Shown: in pieces, positions 9,679 to 19,785 of the stretch | Layout: each line of letters opens with the position of its first letter | Numbering within the stretch: position 1 is the stretch's first letter | From: Lysinibacillus cavernae | GTDB lineage: Bacteria > Bacillota > Bacilli > Bacillales_A > Planococcaceae | DNA: 64,000 nucleotides | NCBI RefSeq assembly: GCF_009724685.1 | Contig: NZ_WMEF01000012.1 | Span: 62,001-126,000, forward strand | Direction of reading: 5' to 3' | Made by a program: the position numbers and the translations under genes | Notes under the pieces: model-generated | The model's database searches: none | What the model saw: only the letters and a program-made list of their open reading frames with translations | Told to the model about the DNA's origin: nothing

Positions 9679-9826
9679 GCATGAACCCTCCAATCTTATA
9701 ATCCTAATATGTAAATTTCCAAACACAACATTCACTAACGATTTATTCTTAGTGCTACACATCAAGTCATTTGGCAATTAAAAGGGACTTCTCTAAACAT
9801 TGTACCATTATATAATAACTTTTTCT

Positions 9827-9852
9827 CTATTATACCACTATAATAGTATAGT
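9827..9852. promoter_or_regulatory. Overlapping palindromes between hsdS-like and XRE genes
   Basis: CTATTATA-N4-TATAATAG (perfect 8-bp arms) overlaps ACTATA-N4-TATAGT. The site contains TATAAT and lies about 46 nt before the XRE gene start, in the divergent promoter region. This is what an XRE autorepressor operator often looks like; binding is inferred. Confidence 0.45.
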
Positions 9853-9897
9853 CATTTTATTTGTTTTTCACTAGCTTTTAACTTAGAGGTGATTCAT

Positions 9898-10287
9898 ATG
9901 TCAGATTTTTTAAAGCTAGTAGGTGAACAACTCCGTATTATTAGATTATCCAAGGGACTAAGTCAGGAAGAAGTTGCTGAGAGAACAGGGAAGTTAGGTT
10001 TTAGTAAAGGACGAGTTTCCAATATTGAACACGGTCAATCTAATATAACCTTAAGCACATTAGAAACACTTATCACGGCACTAGATATTGCCCCTGAGGA
10101 GCTTTTTAATTTTCAAAAATTATCTGGCGTTACTGATATTGAAGAAAAGAACCTCATGCTAGACATTCATCGATCATTATTAAGAGAACGTAATATAGAC
10201 GAGGTTAAATACGTAGTTCGCATTACAAAGGATTTTTTAGATACGATTGATTCACAGTCGAAGAAAAACAGCTCCAATGGTCAATGA
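9898..10287 (+). CDS. XRE-family transcriptional regulator
   Basis: 129 aa. Residues about 8-65 are a Cro/CI-type helix-turn-helix (LRIIRLSKGLSQEEVAERTG, then RVSNIEHGQSNITLSTLETL). The remaining 60 residues look helical and may dimerise. The ATG at 9898 follows AGAGGTG with 6-nt spacing; the GTG at 9889 overlaps that site. It is divergent from the HsdS-like gene and probably controls the shared promoter region. The stop codon lies inside the loop of its own terminator. Confidence 0.8.
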   Translation: MSDFLKLVGEQLRIIRLSKGLSQEEVAERTGKLGFSKGRVSNIEHGQSNITLSTLETLITALDIAPEELFNFQKLSGVTDIEEKNLMLDIHRSLLRERNIDEVKYVVRITKDFLDTIDSQSKKNSSNGQ

Positions 10288-10297
10288 CATTGGAGCT
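10270..10297. terminator. Bidirectional terminator overlapping the XRE stop codon
   Basis: A perfect 10-bp stem (AGCTCCAATG/CATTGGAGCT) with an 8-nt loop and GTTTTTC-type tails on both strands. It serves the XRE gene (+) and the radical SAM gene (-). Confidence 0.85.
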
Positions 10298-10327
10298 GTT
10301 TTTCACAAAAATATTATGCATATATAG

Positions 10328-11203
10328 TTACATACCAAATTTTTGACGATAGCCACATTTTCTGCAAAGTTCCTCAACAGCTTCTCTTCGTGAAAAGCCG
10401 TCTACGATATTATTAGCACGTTCCCCTTCTACGATTTCTGAGAAAGATTTCTCATGTACATTTCCTAAATTAATGACACCTTCTCCATCCAAGCAGCAAG
10501 GCACAACAGTACCATCTACAAGAATAGCTGCTTGACTGCGCAGTGCATGACAAAAGCCCTTGCCCTCATCCTCTGGCTCTAGCAAGCTTGGCCATCTAAA
10601 TTCATGATCCTGATTCAAATAAACATGAGGGGCAATTTTTACCCCTTTACCAGGCTCTACTTTTTCTTCAATGCGAAAATCAAGATTATATTCATTTTCT
10701 AAAATATCTAATGTCTCACGGTTTCGGCGCGCTGCAATGTCAGAAACTTGATCCTTTTGTAAATTCCATAAACGATAGGAAATAATCGTGTTGTATTCCT
10801 TTGATTCGCGCACAAAATCTAAAATATCCCCTAAATATTTTTCACGATTTTCAGAGCCCTCATGTCCATCAAAGCTGTGTAATGAAAAATTAATTTGACG
10901 TAATGCTGGTTTCCCTAATATTTTTTCTCGATTTTTTTTAATGAGTGTACCATTCGTTGTTATATTGACCTTAAAACCTTTTTCATAGGCAGCATCTAAT
11001 AATTGGTCAATCCGTGGATGTAATAGCGGCTCTCCTTTTACATGCAAATAAATATATTTTGTATGTGGACGAATTTCATCCAAGATTTTATTAAATTGTT
11101 CTACTTTTATAAGTCCTTTTGCACGCGCTGTTGGTGGACAAAAACTACATGCTAAATTACAGACACTCGTTATTTCTATATATACCTTTTTAAATGTTCT
11201 CAA
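10328..11203 (-). CDS. Radical SAM protein with SPASM-like C-terminal domain
   Basis: 291 aa. The radical SAM cluster motif CNLACSFC (CxxxCxxC) is near residue 15 and is followed by a TIM-barrel pattern (KGEPLLHP, TTNGTLI). The C-terminus has a SPASM-type set of cysteines: GFCHALRSQAAILVDGTVVPCC, then NLGN and LCRKCGYRQKFGM. SPASM proteins modify peptides or proteins or mature other enzymes; no peptide substrate gene is next to it. I prefer the TTG at 11203, 8 nt after GGAG; the upstream GTG at 11227 lacks a site. Confidence 0.75.
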   Translation of the reverse strand: MRTFKKVYIEITSVCNLACSFCPPTARAKGLIKVEQFNKILDEIRPHTKYIYLHVKGEPLLHPRIDQLLDAAYEKGFKVNITTNGTLIKKNREKILGKPALRQINFSLHSFDGHEGSENREKYLGDILDFVRESKEYNTIISYRLWNLQKDQVSDIAARRNRETLDILENEYNLDFRIEEKVEPGKGVKIAPHVYLNQDHEFRWPSLLEPEDEGKGFCHALRSQAAILVDGTVVPCCLDGEGVINLGNVHEKSFSEIVEGERANNIVDGFSRREAVEELCRKCGYRQKFGM

Positions 11204-11398
11204 CGTTGCTTCTCCGTTCCCGTTCACTAAAAAATTAAAATCCCATTCATTTTAACAAATTTATAGGATAGATAGCAAAAATCGTCGAGCGTATATATAC
11301 ACCCCTACCTTTTCTCTAGAGAACATGGCTACACGTACAAGTGGGCAGACAAAGCGCTAATATGTTAATAGTAATATCAAACGAAAGGAGGAAAAAAA

Positions 11399-11815
11399 AT
11401 GTCTGGCTTTAATTCTAAGAAATTTTTTGGCCCTGAGGAACCTGAGCATGAGTCATCAAATAAGCAGGCTAAAAACCATATAACAATTAACTTTACATTC
11501 AATATAGGAAATACAGATTTTAACTTTGAGCAACGAGCAGAAGGTGGGGGTCAAATCAATCATGATGTGGGTACAAATGCTAATCAAGGTGGACAAAATG
11601 CTAGTAACGGAAGTCATACACGAAATGTAAATTCTCAATTTGCAGATGGCAATGGCCGAAGTGGAATTGCTGGTAATGATAACGACGAGGCTGGTGGCCA
11701 GCAAGGCCTAAAGGTACGGGATAGCTTAGTCATTGAAAGCGATATACATTCATCATCTAACCATAGTGAAAGCAACGAAGAGGACAATGATTTATTATCA
11801 GGAGAAAATGAGTAG
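11399..11815 (+). CDS. Asn/Gly/Ser-rich hypothetical protein
   Basis: 138 aa after a strong GGAGG with 7-nt spacing. Residues about 26-45 (NHITINFTFNIGNTDFNFEQ) are beta-prone. The remainder is low-complexity, rich in N, G, S, Q and D, acidic overall, with no Cys, membrane segment or signal peptide. Such make-up suggests a flexible or surface and spore-associated protein, but I do not recognise a family. It has its own terminator. Confidence 0.6.
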   Translation: MSGFNSKKFFGPEEPEHESSNKQAKNHITINFTFNIGNTDFNFEQRAEGGGQINHDVGTNANQGGQNASNGSHTRNVNSQFADGNGRSGIAGNDNDEAGGQQGLKVRDSLVIESDIHSSSNHSESNEEDNDLLSGENE

Positions 11816-11826
11816 TATCCAACTAA

Positions 11827-11871
11827 AAAACTTCTATCTGTTTGATTATGCTCTAAGCAGATAGAAGTTTT
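11827..11871. terminator. Bidirectional terminator
   Basis: A 14-bp stem (AAAACTTCTATCTG and its complement) with a 17-nt loop and T-runs on both sides. It is shared by the Asn/Gly-rich gene (+) and spoVR (-). Confidence 0.85.
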
Positions 11872-11875
11872 TTTC

Positions 11876-13279
11876 TTATACATTACGTTTATAGTTTTTT
11901 GTACCATCATATGAATATAGCATCGGTTTACTATCCACATACGTTTCTAAGTGAACAGGACGCCCCCATAGCTGATAAATATATGGTAATACATTTTCTA
12001 AATAGCGAGGGTCTAGTTCCATCCCTTCGTAGCCATGTACTAAATAAAGCTCACCATTACGTAAATAATCACCATTTTTAACAACAATATAAGGGAAGCC
12101 ACCGTTTACACGCATCGATACAAGCTGATCTCGAACCATCTTATGATCTTTGTCGGTAATACGATACTCATTACCTTTCTTTTGGAATAAATATAAATCT
12201 TCTCGCTTCGCCAAATCTTTTGTTAAATAGTTACGAATAAAGGAAATATCCGATTCTATCTCTCTTACCTCAAAGATCTTTTCACGTCCAGTGTTTGGCT
12301 GAACGCCTAGTCGTCTCATTTCCTCTGTCGGGTTATTATAACGGTTTTCAATGTCCTCTAAAATTTTTATGCCAAGGTAATATGGATTGATAGAAGTTTT
12401 TGAGGGCTGCACAACGCCCGCATTTAATTTAGCGTATTCGATTGTCTCTGCGGTTGTTAGATTCAACTCTCGCATAATTCGCTGATGCCAAAAAGAAGCC
12501 CAACCCTCGTTCATTATTTTTGTCTCTAATTGTGGCCAAAAATAAAGCATTTCTTCACGCATCATTGTTAATATATCTCGTTGCCAGTCTTCTAATTCTC
12601 GGCTATGCTCCTCTAAGAATAACAAAAGATCCTTTTCTGGCTTTGGTGGAAATTGCTTTAATCTCCGTCTTATTGGTTTATAGACTTTATCTTTTTCTTC
12701 TATGCTCCATAAGTCATCGTATGGTGATTTTATTGGTGGTCTTTCCTCCTCTAGCTCATCCTCCTCATTCCAAGATAATTTTGGTCGTAAAATAGATGGA
12801 TCAATATGTTCTTGAATAGCTAGAACGGCATCCAAAAACTGTTCAACCTCATCCTTACCATATTCTCTTTCATAGCCAGCTATTCGCTCAGCCGTTGCTG
12901 TCATGCTCTCTACCATATCTTTTCTTGTATTAGAAAATCGCACATTATTTTTAAAGAAGTCGCAGTGTGCTAAAACGTGGGCGATAATCAATTTATTTTG
13001 GGTCAACGTGTTGGTATCGAGTAAAAATGCATAGCATGGGTTAGAGTTAATAACAAGCTCGTAAATCTGACTGAGTCCTAAATCGTATTGGAGTTTCATT
13101 TTATGAAATTGTTTACCAAAACTCCAATGGGAAAAACGAGTAGGCATACCGTATGCGCCAAATGTATAAATTATATCTGCTGGACAAATTTCATAACGCA
13201 TTGGATAGAAGTCTAAGCCAAAGCTTGAGGCAATTTCGGTAATTTCATCTATCGCTCGATGAAGCTCTTTCGTGTCCAT
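11876..13279 (-). CDS. spoVR: SpoVR family sporulation protein
   Basis: 467 aa, close to the 468 aa of B. subtilis SpoVR, which takes part in spore cortex formation. Family features include the N-terminal [37 protein letters not shown] region, AHCDFFKNN, and [10 protein letters not shown]. The ATG at 13279 has GGAGG 9 nt upstream. It follows yhbH by 44 nt and is probably co-transcribed with it. E. coli has the homologue YcgB, linked in function to YeaG/YeaH, the PrkA/YhbH relatives found next to it here. Confidence 0.92.
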   Translation of the reverse strand: MDTKELHRAIDEITEIASSFGLDFYPMRYEICPADIIYTFGAYGMPTRFSHWSFGKQFHKMKLQYDLGLSQIYELVINSNPCYAFLLDTNTLTQNKLIIAHVLAHCDFFKNNVRFSNTRKDMVESMTATAERIAGYEREYGKDEVEQFLDAVLAIQEHIDPSILRPKLSWNEEDELEEERPPIKSPYDDLWSIEEKDKVYKPIRRRLKQFPPKPEKDLLLFLEEHSRELEDWQRDILTMMREEMLYFWPQLETKIMNEGWASFWHQRIMRELNLTTAETIEYAKLNAGVVQPSKTSINPYYLGIKILEDIENRYNNPTEEMRRLGVQPNTGREKIFEVREIESDISFIRNYLTKDLAKREDLYLFQKKGNEYRITDKDHKMVRDQLVSMRVNGGFPYIVVKNGDYLRNGELYLVHGYEGMELDPRYLENVLPYIYQLWGRPVHLETYVDSKPMLYSYDGTKNYKRNV

Positions 13280-13323
13280 TTTACGTCCCCTCCTTTGAAC
13301 GTGATGCTGATCAAACATTTATG

Positions 13324-14481
13324 TTACTCTTCATTTTTTTTGAAAAAGCTCTTTAAGGCATCATATACATCGCCTTTTTTTCTCAAAATATGATATCTAA
13401 ATTTGGGATCATCAATTTTCTTATACGTATACATAAGTGTCGAGAAACGGTTATGTTGATTGACCTCACCATAGCCAAACATACTAGATACATCCATTAA
13501 CTCTGCCACTAATTTCAAGCACTTTTCATTATCCATCGAAATATTTTCACCATCTGAAAAATGTACGGGATAGATATTATAGCGAGATGGATGATATTTA
13601 TCCTGAATCAATTCCAATGCCTTTTTATAAGCTGAAGAACAAATGGTTCCTCCGCTCTCTCCCTTTGTGAAAAATTCCTCTTCTGTAACTACTTTCGCCT
13701 CTGTATGATGGGCAATAAATTCAATCTCCACTGTTTCATATTTTGAACGTAAAAACTTAGTCATCCAGAAGAAGAAGCTCCGCGCACAATATTTTTCAAA
13801 GGCGCCCATCGAGCCACTTGTATCCATCATGGCAAGCACTACTGCTTTTGATTCCGGTTTCTCTATTTCATCCCACGTTTTAAAACGTAGATCATCATTA
13901 TGAATAGGTGTGATTTCTGCTTTGCCATGCATCGCATTACGCTTTAACGCATTTAAAATCGTGCGCTTTTTATCAACGTTACCCATTAGCCCTTTTTTTC
14001 GAATATCATTAAATTCTATTTTTTCCGTTTTAATATCTGCCTTTTCTTTCTGCTGTAAATTCGGTAACTCAAGTTCATGAAATAATACATTTTGAATTTC
14101 CTCAATACTTACTTCTGCTTCGTAATAATCTTGGCCAGGCTTGTCACCCGCCTCTTTTCCTTTACCTGGAGCCTGATTTGCTTTACTGCCATCTCGTGCA
14201 ACTACATCCCCAACACTACTATCCCCTTGTCCTTGCCCTACATGCTTAGAATTATCATAGTTATATCGAATTTTATATTCATCAAGTGAACGAATCGGTA
14301 TTTTAATAACCTCGCGACCATTGGACATCACAATACTTTCTTCACTAACTAAATCAGGTAAATTATTTTTAATCGCATCTTTCACTTTTTCCATATGGCG
14401 TTGCTGGTCCTGGTGCCCTTTACGATGGAGGGACCAATTTTCCTGAGAGATGACAAAGCGCTTATTTTCGTGTTCAGTCAT
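13324..14481 (-). CDS. yhbH: YhbH/YeaH family protein (DUF444), sporulation-associated
   Basis: 385 aa. The C-terminal half is a von Willebrand A-like domain with the MIDAS motif MMDTSGSMG and later HFSDGEN; the N-terminal half has a Gly/Lys-rich linker ([20 protein letters not shown]). YhbH is co-regulated with PrkA in Bacillus, and E. coli YeaG and YeaH interact. The ATG at 14481 follows GGGTGAGG with 6-nt spacing. It is separated from prkA by 174 nt that include a terminator, but runs directly into spoVR. Confidence 0.9.
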   Translation of the reverse strand: MTEHENKRFVISQENWSLHRKGHQDQQRHMEKVKDAIKNNLPDLVSEESIVMSNGREVIKIPIRSLDEYKIRYNYDNSKHVGQGQGDSSVGDVVARDGSKANQAPGKGKEAGDKPGQDYYEAEVSIEEIQNVLFHELELPNLQQKEKADIKTEKIEFNDIRKKGLMGNVDKKRTILNALKRNAMHGKAEITPIHNDDLRFKTWDEIEKPESKAVVLAMMDTSGSMGAFEKYCARSFFFWMTKFLRSKYETVEIEFIAHHTEAKVVTEEEFFTKGESGGTICSSAYKKALELIQDKYHPSRYNIYPVHFSDGENISMDNEKCLKLVAELMDVSSMFGYGEVNQHNRFSTLMYTYKKIDDPKFRYHILRKKGDVYDALKSFFKKNEE

Positions 14482-14601
14482 TTTTATCCTCACCCATCTA
14501 TCAAATTCGCTTTTTCTATACTATGCTTGCGAAGCACTTTCTTGAACTTTTTTTGTAAAATCAATTGTGCATCTAAATAATTTCCCCGTCCTGATAATAA
14601 A

Positions 14602-14629
14602 AGGAGTGCCCTAATAATGGGACACTCCT
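14602..14629 (-). terminator. Terminator downstream of prkA
   Basis: An AGGAGTGTCCC/GGGCACTCCT stem with one bulge and a TTTTATT tail on the minus strand. It partly separates prkA from yhbH-spoVR. Confidence 0.7.
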
Positions 14630-14655
14630 ATCTGACTTGAAACAGTAAAAGTTAA

Positions 14656-16551
14656 TTATCGATTAAGCAGACTTCCTACATATTGAAGTAGCTCGTTTGC
14701 TGATGTTGTATTGTAGCCATGTTCATCAACAAGTCTTGCTACTACCTCATTAATTTTCTTCAATTGCGATTCATCCGGCATTTTTGAAGAAGTTGTAATT
14801 TTCACAACATCCTTCAAATCTGCAAATAATTTCTTTTGAATTGCTTCTCGCAATCTTTCATGAGAATTATAGTCAAACCGTTTGCCTTTTCGTGCATAGG
14901 CAGAAATCCGAATGAGAATCTCCTCACGGAATGCTTTTTTAGCATTTTCTGAAATACCAATTTGCTCCTCAATCGAGCGCATTAATTTTTCGTCAGGGTT
15001 CATTTCCTCACCAGTCAGTGGATCGTAAATTTTATTTTTATTACAAAATGCCTCTACATTGTCGAGGTAATTGTTCATCAACGTTTTTGCCGATTCTTCA
15101 TAAGAGTACACAAAAGCCTTTTGTACTTCATTTTTAGCAATTTCATCATATTCTCTACGAGCAACCGCAATGTAATTCATGTATTTTTCACGATCCTCTT
15201 GAGAGATGGAAGCATGCTGATCCAGTCCATCCTTCAGTGCCCGTAAGACATCTAATGCATTTATAGATGGTACTTCTTTACGAATAATAGCAGAAGAAAT
15301 ACGGTTAATGATATAGCGTGGATCAATACCGTTCATGCCTTCGTTCGGAAACTCTTTTTTCAGCTCCTCTAAGTCAACGGAATTAAATCCCTCCACATTT
15401 TCTCCGTCGTACAGGCGCATTTTCTTAATCAGATCCACACCTTGTTTTTTCGGTACTTCTAATCTTGTGAGAACCGAAAAGATTGCTGCGGCCTTTAAAG
15501 CATGCGGCGCAATATGAACATGAGACATATCACTTTCTTTTATCATCTTTTCATAAATATGTTCTTCCTGACTAACTTTTAAGTTATATGGAATTGGCAT
15601 AACAATAATACGAGAATGTAAGGCCTCATTCTTTTTATTTGAAATAAAGGAGCGATATTCTGTTTCATTTGTATGAGCAACAATTAACTCATCTGCACTA
15701 ATTAAAGCAAATCTTCCCGCTTTGAAGTTTCCTTCCTGTGTTAAAGATAATAAATTCCACAAGAATTTTTCATCGAGTTTCAGCATCTCCTGGAACTCCA
15801 TCATTCCTCTATTGGCCTTATTGAGCTCCCCATCGAAGCGATAAGCACGAGGATCTGACTCTGAACCATACTCACCAATTGTTGAAAAGTCAATACTTCC
15901 CGTTAAATCAGCAATATCCTGTGATTTCGGGTCTGAAGGTGTAAATGTTCCGATACCTACACGTTTGTCTTCTGAAAAAGTAATGCGTTCAATTATCACG
16001 TTTTCAATACGTCCATCGTATTCCTTTTCAAGACGCATCGTATTTAAAGGCGATAAACTTCCTTCAATTCTTATGCCATACTCCTCAAAAAATTCATTAC
16101 GCAAATGGTGTGGAATTAAATGTAATGGATCTTCATGCATTGGACATCCCTTAATTGCGTAAACCGCACCCTCATCTGTTCGCGAATATTGCTCTAATCC
16201 GCGTTTCAGTAAAGTAACGATTGTTGATTTACCACCACTAACAGGTCCCATTAATAATAAAATACGTTTTCTAACATCTAACCTGCGTGCTGCTGGATGG
16301 AAATATTCCTCCACCAGTCTTTCAATTGCTGTTTCAAGCCCAAAAATTTCTTGTCCGAAAAATTTGTACATTTTTTGCCCATCGCGTTCCTCTACACCAG
16401 AACTTTTTATCATATTGTAGACGCGTGAATGGGCTGTTTGAGCAACTTCAGGTCTTTCCCTAATGATGTTTAAATAATCTGCAAATGTCCCTTCCCACTT
16501 CAGCCTGTTTTCTTCTTCGCGATAGTTTTTCACTTTATCTAAAATGTTAAT
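14656..16551 (-). CDS. prkA: PrkA AAA+ protein / serine protein kinase, probable ATT start
   Basis: 631 aa if translation begins at the ATT codon 16549-16551, exactly the length I know for B. subtilis PrkA, whose N-terminus (MDILKKIE-YREEE-RL) aligns with ATT-Asn-Ile-Leu-Asp-Lys here. GGAGG ends 7 nt before the ATT. The upstream in-frame ATGs (16617, 16605) have no ribosome site and overlap a sigma-E-like promoter. Walker A is GPVSGGKST; the AAA+ domain spans about 75-360 and the PrkA C-terminal domain follows. PrkA acts in sporulation in the mother cell; both kinase and AAA+ roles have been proposed. Terminator at 14602-14629. Confidence 0.9.
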   Translation of the reverse strand: MNILDKVKNYREEENRLKWEGTFADYLNIIRERPEVAQTAHSRVYNMIKSSGVEERDGQKMYKFFGQEIFGLETAIERLVEEYFHPAARRLDVRKRILLLMGPVSGGKSTIVTLLKRGLEQYSRTDEGAVYAIKGCPMHEDPLHLIPHHLRNEFFEEYGIRIEGSLSPLNTMRLEKEYDGRIENVIIERITFSEDKRVGIGTFTPSDPKSQDIADLTGSIDFSTIGEYGSESDPRAYRFDGELNKANRGMMEFQEMLKLDEKFLWNLLSLTQEGNFKAGRFALISADELIVAHTNETEYRSFISNKKNEALHSRIIVMPIPYNLKVSQEEHIYEKMIKESDMSHVHIAPHALKAAAIFSVLTRLEVPKKQGVDLIKKMRLYDGENVEGFNSVDLEELKKEFPNEGMNGIDPRYIINRISSAIIRKEVPSINALDVLRALKDGLDQHASISQEDREKYMNYIAVARREYDEIAKNEVQKAFVYSYEESAKTLMNNYLDNVEAFCNKNKIYDPLTGEEMNPDEKLMRSIEEQIGISENAKKAFREEILIRISAYARKGKRFDYNSHERLREAIQKKLFADLKDVVKITTSSKMPDESQLKKINEVVARLVDEHGYNTTSANELLQYVGSLLNR

Positions 16552-16584
16552 AGCCTTCCCTCCATTCAGGGCTTGATTTATAAC

Positions 16585-16613
16585 ATAGTATGAAGGAAAT
16601 GACATGATGATAC
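16585..16613 (-). promoter_or_regulatory. Candidate sigma-E promoter of prkA
   Basis: On the minus strand GTATCAT (-35 region, 16607-16613) is followed after 14 nt by CATACTAT (-10 region, 16585-16592), close to the sigma-E consensus with CATAC at -10. prkA is a known sigma-E gene in B. subtilis. Transcription would begin just downstream, after the in-frame ATGs. Confidence 0.5.
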
Positions 16614-16763
16614 CCATTACTTTTTGTTTGATGAAGTTTCTTCTTATTACTTCTATTTTTTTTTACAGAAGAATCGGGATTTACAGACTGTTATGATCGA
16701 TAAAAGCTTACTGAATGAAGATAAAAATTTCGGTTATTCTAACGTTAGAAAGGAGGTCCATCA

Positions 16764-17759
16764 TTGTATCGCCATTTTAAAATTTTTTTATCATTCTTAC
16801 TTTTAGGGATTATGCTGTACCCTACTGCCTCTTTTGCAAAGGAGGCACTGACACAAGAAGAAATTTTACAGCAGCGTATGTCCTATTATGTACAATTTGA
16901 TGAATTACTCATTCCTTGGCATTTTTTAGCTGCTATCGATCAGTATGAAAGAAATCTACAATCCGTTCGTAAAGATATCCCGAAACGAGAAGGCTATTTG
17001 GCTATACAATTTTCTGATGAGTATTGGTCAGGAGCATTAAATCCTGTAAAGGAAGATACTTCGCCTGAGACAATTAGCTATTTCGGAGGAATGGGTCTTG
17101 ATGGTAATCATGATGGAATCGCTAGCCCTAAGGATGATGAGGATGTCATCTTTTCAATGGCTAGTTATTTAGGCAAATTTGGAACCACTGATGAGGATTT
17201 CAAATTAGCTTTATGGGAATATTACGGAAGCGAAGAAGCTGTCAATCAAATTAATACCATTTCAACACTTTATAGACATTTTAAAACCATTGAACTCGAC
17301 GCACATACCTTCCCTCTCAACATTCGTTCGAATTACAGTTATAAAGGCACTTGGGGTGCCAATAGAGGCTGGGGAGGACGGAGAATACATGAGGGAACTG
17401 ATATTTTTGCAAGCTATGGAACCCCTGTGCTATCTTCCTCATATGGTATTGTTGAGATAAAAGGTTGGAATCAATTTGGTGGCTGGCGTATTGGTATTCG
17501 TGACAATCATAACTCCTATCACTATTATGCCCACCTTGGTAGCTATCATAAGGACATTGAAGTAGGTACAATTGTTGAGCCTGGTAAAGTTCTTGGCTAT
17601 GTAGGGAGTTCGGGATACGGAAAAGAAGGGACATCAGGAAAATTCCCTCCACATCTTCATTATGGTATTTACAAATTTAACGGGAGAACCGAATGGGCTT
17701 TTGATCCATACCCTTCCTTACTACAGTGGGAACGGCAAGCAAAAAATCAAAAACAGTAA
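16764..17759 (+). CDS. lytH: LytH-like M23 peptidase (sporulation L-Ala-D-Glu endopeptidase)
   Basis: 331 aa. A signal peptide or anchor (FKIFLSFLLLGIMLYPTASFA) is followed by a lysozyme-like helical domain (about 35-165, LIPWHFLAAIDQYERN) and a C-terminal M23 LytM domain with zinc ligands in RRIHEGTDIFA and PPHLHYGIY. B. subtilis LytH has this build and trims side chains of spore peptidoglycan. The start is TTG with GGAGG upstream. Divergent from prkA, which fits a sporulation setting. Orthology is by architecture. Confidence 0.8.
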   Translation: MYRHFKIFLSFLLLGIMLYPTASFAKEALTQEEILQQRMSYYVQFDELLIPWHFLAAIDQYERNLQSVRKDIPKREGYLAIQFSDEYWSGALNPVKEDTSPETISYFGGMGLDGNHDGIASPKDDEDVIFSMASYLGKFGTTDEDFKLALWEYYGSEEAVNQINTISTLYRHFKTIELDAHTFPLNIRSNYSYKGTWGANRGWGGRRIHEGTDIFASYGTPVLSSSYGIVEIKGWNQFGGWRIGIRDNHNSYHYYAHLGSYHKDIEVGTIVEPGKVLGYVGSSGYGKEGTSGKFPPHLHYGIYKFNGRTEWAFDPYPSLLQWERQAKNQKQ

Positions 17760-17778
17760 CGGGTTTCTTTCATACATG

Positions 17779-17805
17779 GCACTTGAAGCATTTTGCTACA
17801 GGTGC
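17779..17805 (+). terminator. Terminator of lytH
   Basis: A GCACTTG/CAGGTGC stem with an inner AGCA/TGCT pairing, followed by TTTTTTC. Confidence 0.8.
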
Positions 17806-18024
17806 TTTTTTCTTATATATAGGGAATTTAACTTAAATACATTAATCAGTTGTCAGACTTCTATATATATTTAACTATTTGCATATGAAAATAAATTATA
17901 CTGTTGTACTAAAAAACTATTTTTAATTATTTCTACCGAAAGTCTTATTAATCTCCCTAAATAGTTATAAAATAATAATTGGTATTGATTAAAACTCTCG
18001 ATGAGTAAGTAAAGGGATGGGAAA

Positions 18025-19719
18025 ATGAAAGGAATTTTTCAGTTTAAAACACTTAAAGCTCGAATTTTAAGTGCATTTATTCTTTTGTTAGTTTTAGTAA
18101 TTAGCTTCACAACTTACACCTATAATTCCAATACTAATATGGAAAGACAGGCAAAAGGTTTAGTAATGGAAGATTTAGTTGTTTTAAATGCAAGTAAAAA
18201 TTTAGCACTATCTATGAGTGTCCGTCAGTCCTCTGCTTTAAACTATGTGATGACTGGTGATGAAAAATACAAGGAAACGTTTAATGAGTATCGCAAAATG
18301 GCTGAGGAAAACAATGCTATTCTAGACAAATATGAAAAATCTGATGAACGCAGCCAACTAGTAGAATTAGCGAGTGATTGGAGTAATCTTGTCAACACTG
18401 AGGTATTTGATATCTATCAAAAGGGCAAGAAAGAAGTAGCTTTAGAAAATTTAATGGATACACACGATCTCGCAACAAAAGTGCGCAATGGGTATGAAAA
18501 GCTTGCGTATGATCGTGCTGAAGCGATTACAGTTGTTGGTAATGATGTTGTAACAACCAGTTCAAACAATCGAACAATCGGAATTGTTGTTAGTTCAATC
18601 TTAACTATAGCTGGTATTCTAATTGCTATTATCACAGCTAGTACCATCTCTAAACCAGTTACTGTAGTAGCAAATCGCATGAAAGAATTAGCGGATGGTA
18701 ATTTCCAATTGGACCCATTACCGGTGAAAACGCGAGATGAAATTGGCACGTTAATGACATCTGCCAACGATATGAATGTTCAATTAAAACAAACAATTCG
18801 CTCTATATACACTGTTTCTGAAACTGTAGCGGCGAGTAGTGAGGAGCTCGCTCAATCATCCAATGAAGTACAAGCAGGTACTGAGCAAATTACAGTAACC
18901 ATGCAAGAGCTTGCTTCGGGCACAGAAACACAAGCATCAACAACAGGTGATTTAGCAGAAACAATGACAGCATTCAAGCGTAGTATTCATGAAACTACAC
19001 AGGAAGGTACTGAGTTAAAGGAACATTCTAGTCATGTTCAAAATTTAACGGTTTCTGGAAAAAATTTAATGGTACAATCTACAAAACAAATGGCCGCAAT
19101 TAATGGGATTGTGTTAGATTCTGTGAAAAAGGTTGAAAGTTTGAATGAGCAATCTGCTGAAATATCCAAGCTTGTTTCAGTTATAGACGATATTTCAAAC
19201 CAAACAAATTTACTCGCACTAAATGCAGCGATTGAAGCAGCACGAGCAGGTGAGCATGGCAAAGGCTTCGCGGTTGTGGCAGATGAGGTACGTAAGCTTG
19301 CTGAGCAAGTCCAATTCTCTGTCACAGATATTTCAACTATCGTTCATCGCATTCAAGGTGAGACGAGCAATGTTACTTCTGCGTTACAAATGGGCTATGA
19401 GGAAGTAAAAAGAGGCACAACGCAGCTCGATCAAACGAATGAAACGTTTGAACAAATTTCTAATGCGGTAGAGGATATGATTGATAATATTACGACCATT
19501 TCAACTAATTTAAATCATCTTGCTCAAAATTCCGAAACAATTAACGCCTCTATTGATGACATGGCCTCTATTTCACAGGAATCGGCCGCTGGTGTTGAGC
19601 AAACAACAGCAACTGTAGAGGAAACTGCCGCTACTATGGATGAAATTGCCAGAAGCGCAAATCAGCTTGCTGGAATGGCTGAGGAGCTAAATAGCCAACT
19701 ACAGCAATTTAAAATTTAA
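18025..19719 (+). CDS. Methyl-accepting chemotaxis protein, CHASE3/4HB-type sensor
   Basis: 564 aa. TM1 about 11-30; an extracytoplasmic helical sensor about 31-182 of the four-helix-bundle/CHASE3 kind; TM2 about 187-208; HAMP 209-262; signalling domain to the C-terminus with the tip [46 protein letters not shown] precedes the ATG. It stands alone between terminators. The ligand cannot be deduced. Confidence 0.9.
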   Translation: MKGIFQFKTLKARILSAFILLLVLVISFTTYTYNSNTNMERQAKGLVMEDLVVLNASKNLALSMSVRQSSALNYVMTGDEKYKETFNEYRKMAEENNAILDKYEKSDERSQLVELASDWSNLVNTEVFDIYQKGKKEVALENLMDTHDLATKVRNGYEKLAYDRAEAITVVGNDVVTTSSNNRTIGIVVSSILTIAGILIAIITASTISKPVTVVANRMKELADGNFQLDPLPVKTRDEIGTLMTSANDMNVQLKQTIRSIYTVSETVAASSEELAQSSNEVQAGTEQITVTMQELASGTETQASTTGDLAETMTAFKRSIHETTQEGTELKEHSSHVQNLTVSGKNLMVQSTKQMAAINGIVLDSVKKVESLNEQSAEISKLVSVIDDISNQTNLLALNAAIEAARAGEHGKGFAVVADEVRKLAEQVQFSVTDISTIVHRIQGETSNVTSALQMGYEEVKRGTTQLDQTNETFEQISNAVEDMIDNITTISTNLNHLAQNSETINASIDDMASISQESAAGVEQTTATVEETAATMDEIARSANQLAGMAEELNSQLQQFKI

Positions 19720-19735
19720 TCGAACGTCACACAAC

Positions 19736-19774
19736 AAAAGCTATCTAGAAATTTTCTATTTCAAGATAGCTTTT
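19736..19774 (+). terminator. Terminator of the chemoreceptor gene
   Basis: An AAAGCTATCT/AGATAGCTTT stem followed by a run of seven T. It may also serve the opposing minus-strand gene. Confidence 0.8.
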
Positions 19775-19785
19775 TTTCTTCATAT

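Noticed and set aside
16552-16617. N-terminal extension of PrkA from the upstream ATGs
   Set aside because: There is no ribosome binding site before either ATG. The region overlaps a sigma-E-like promoter, and the family start aligns with the ATT at 16551.
17662-17874. 70-aa plus-strand ORF overlapping the end of lytH
   Set aside because: It has no ribosome site and runs through the lytH terminator.
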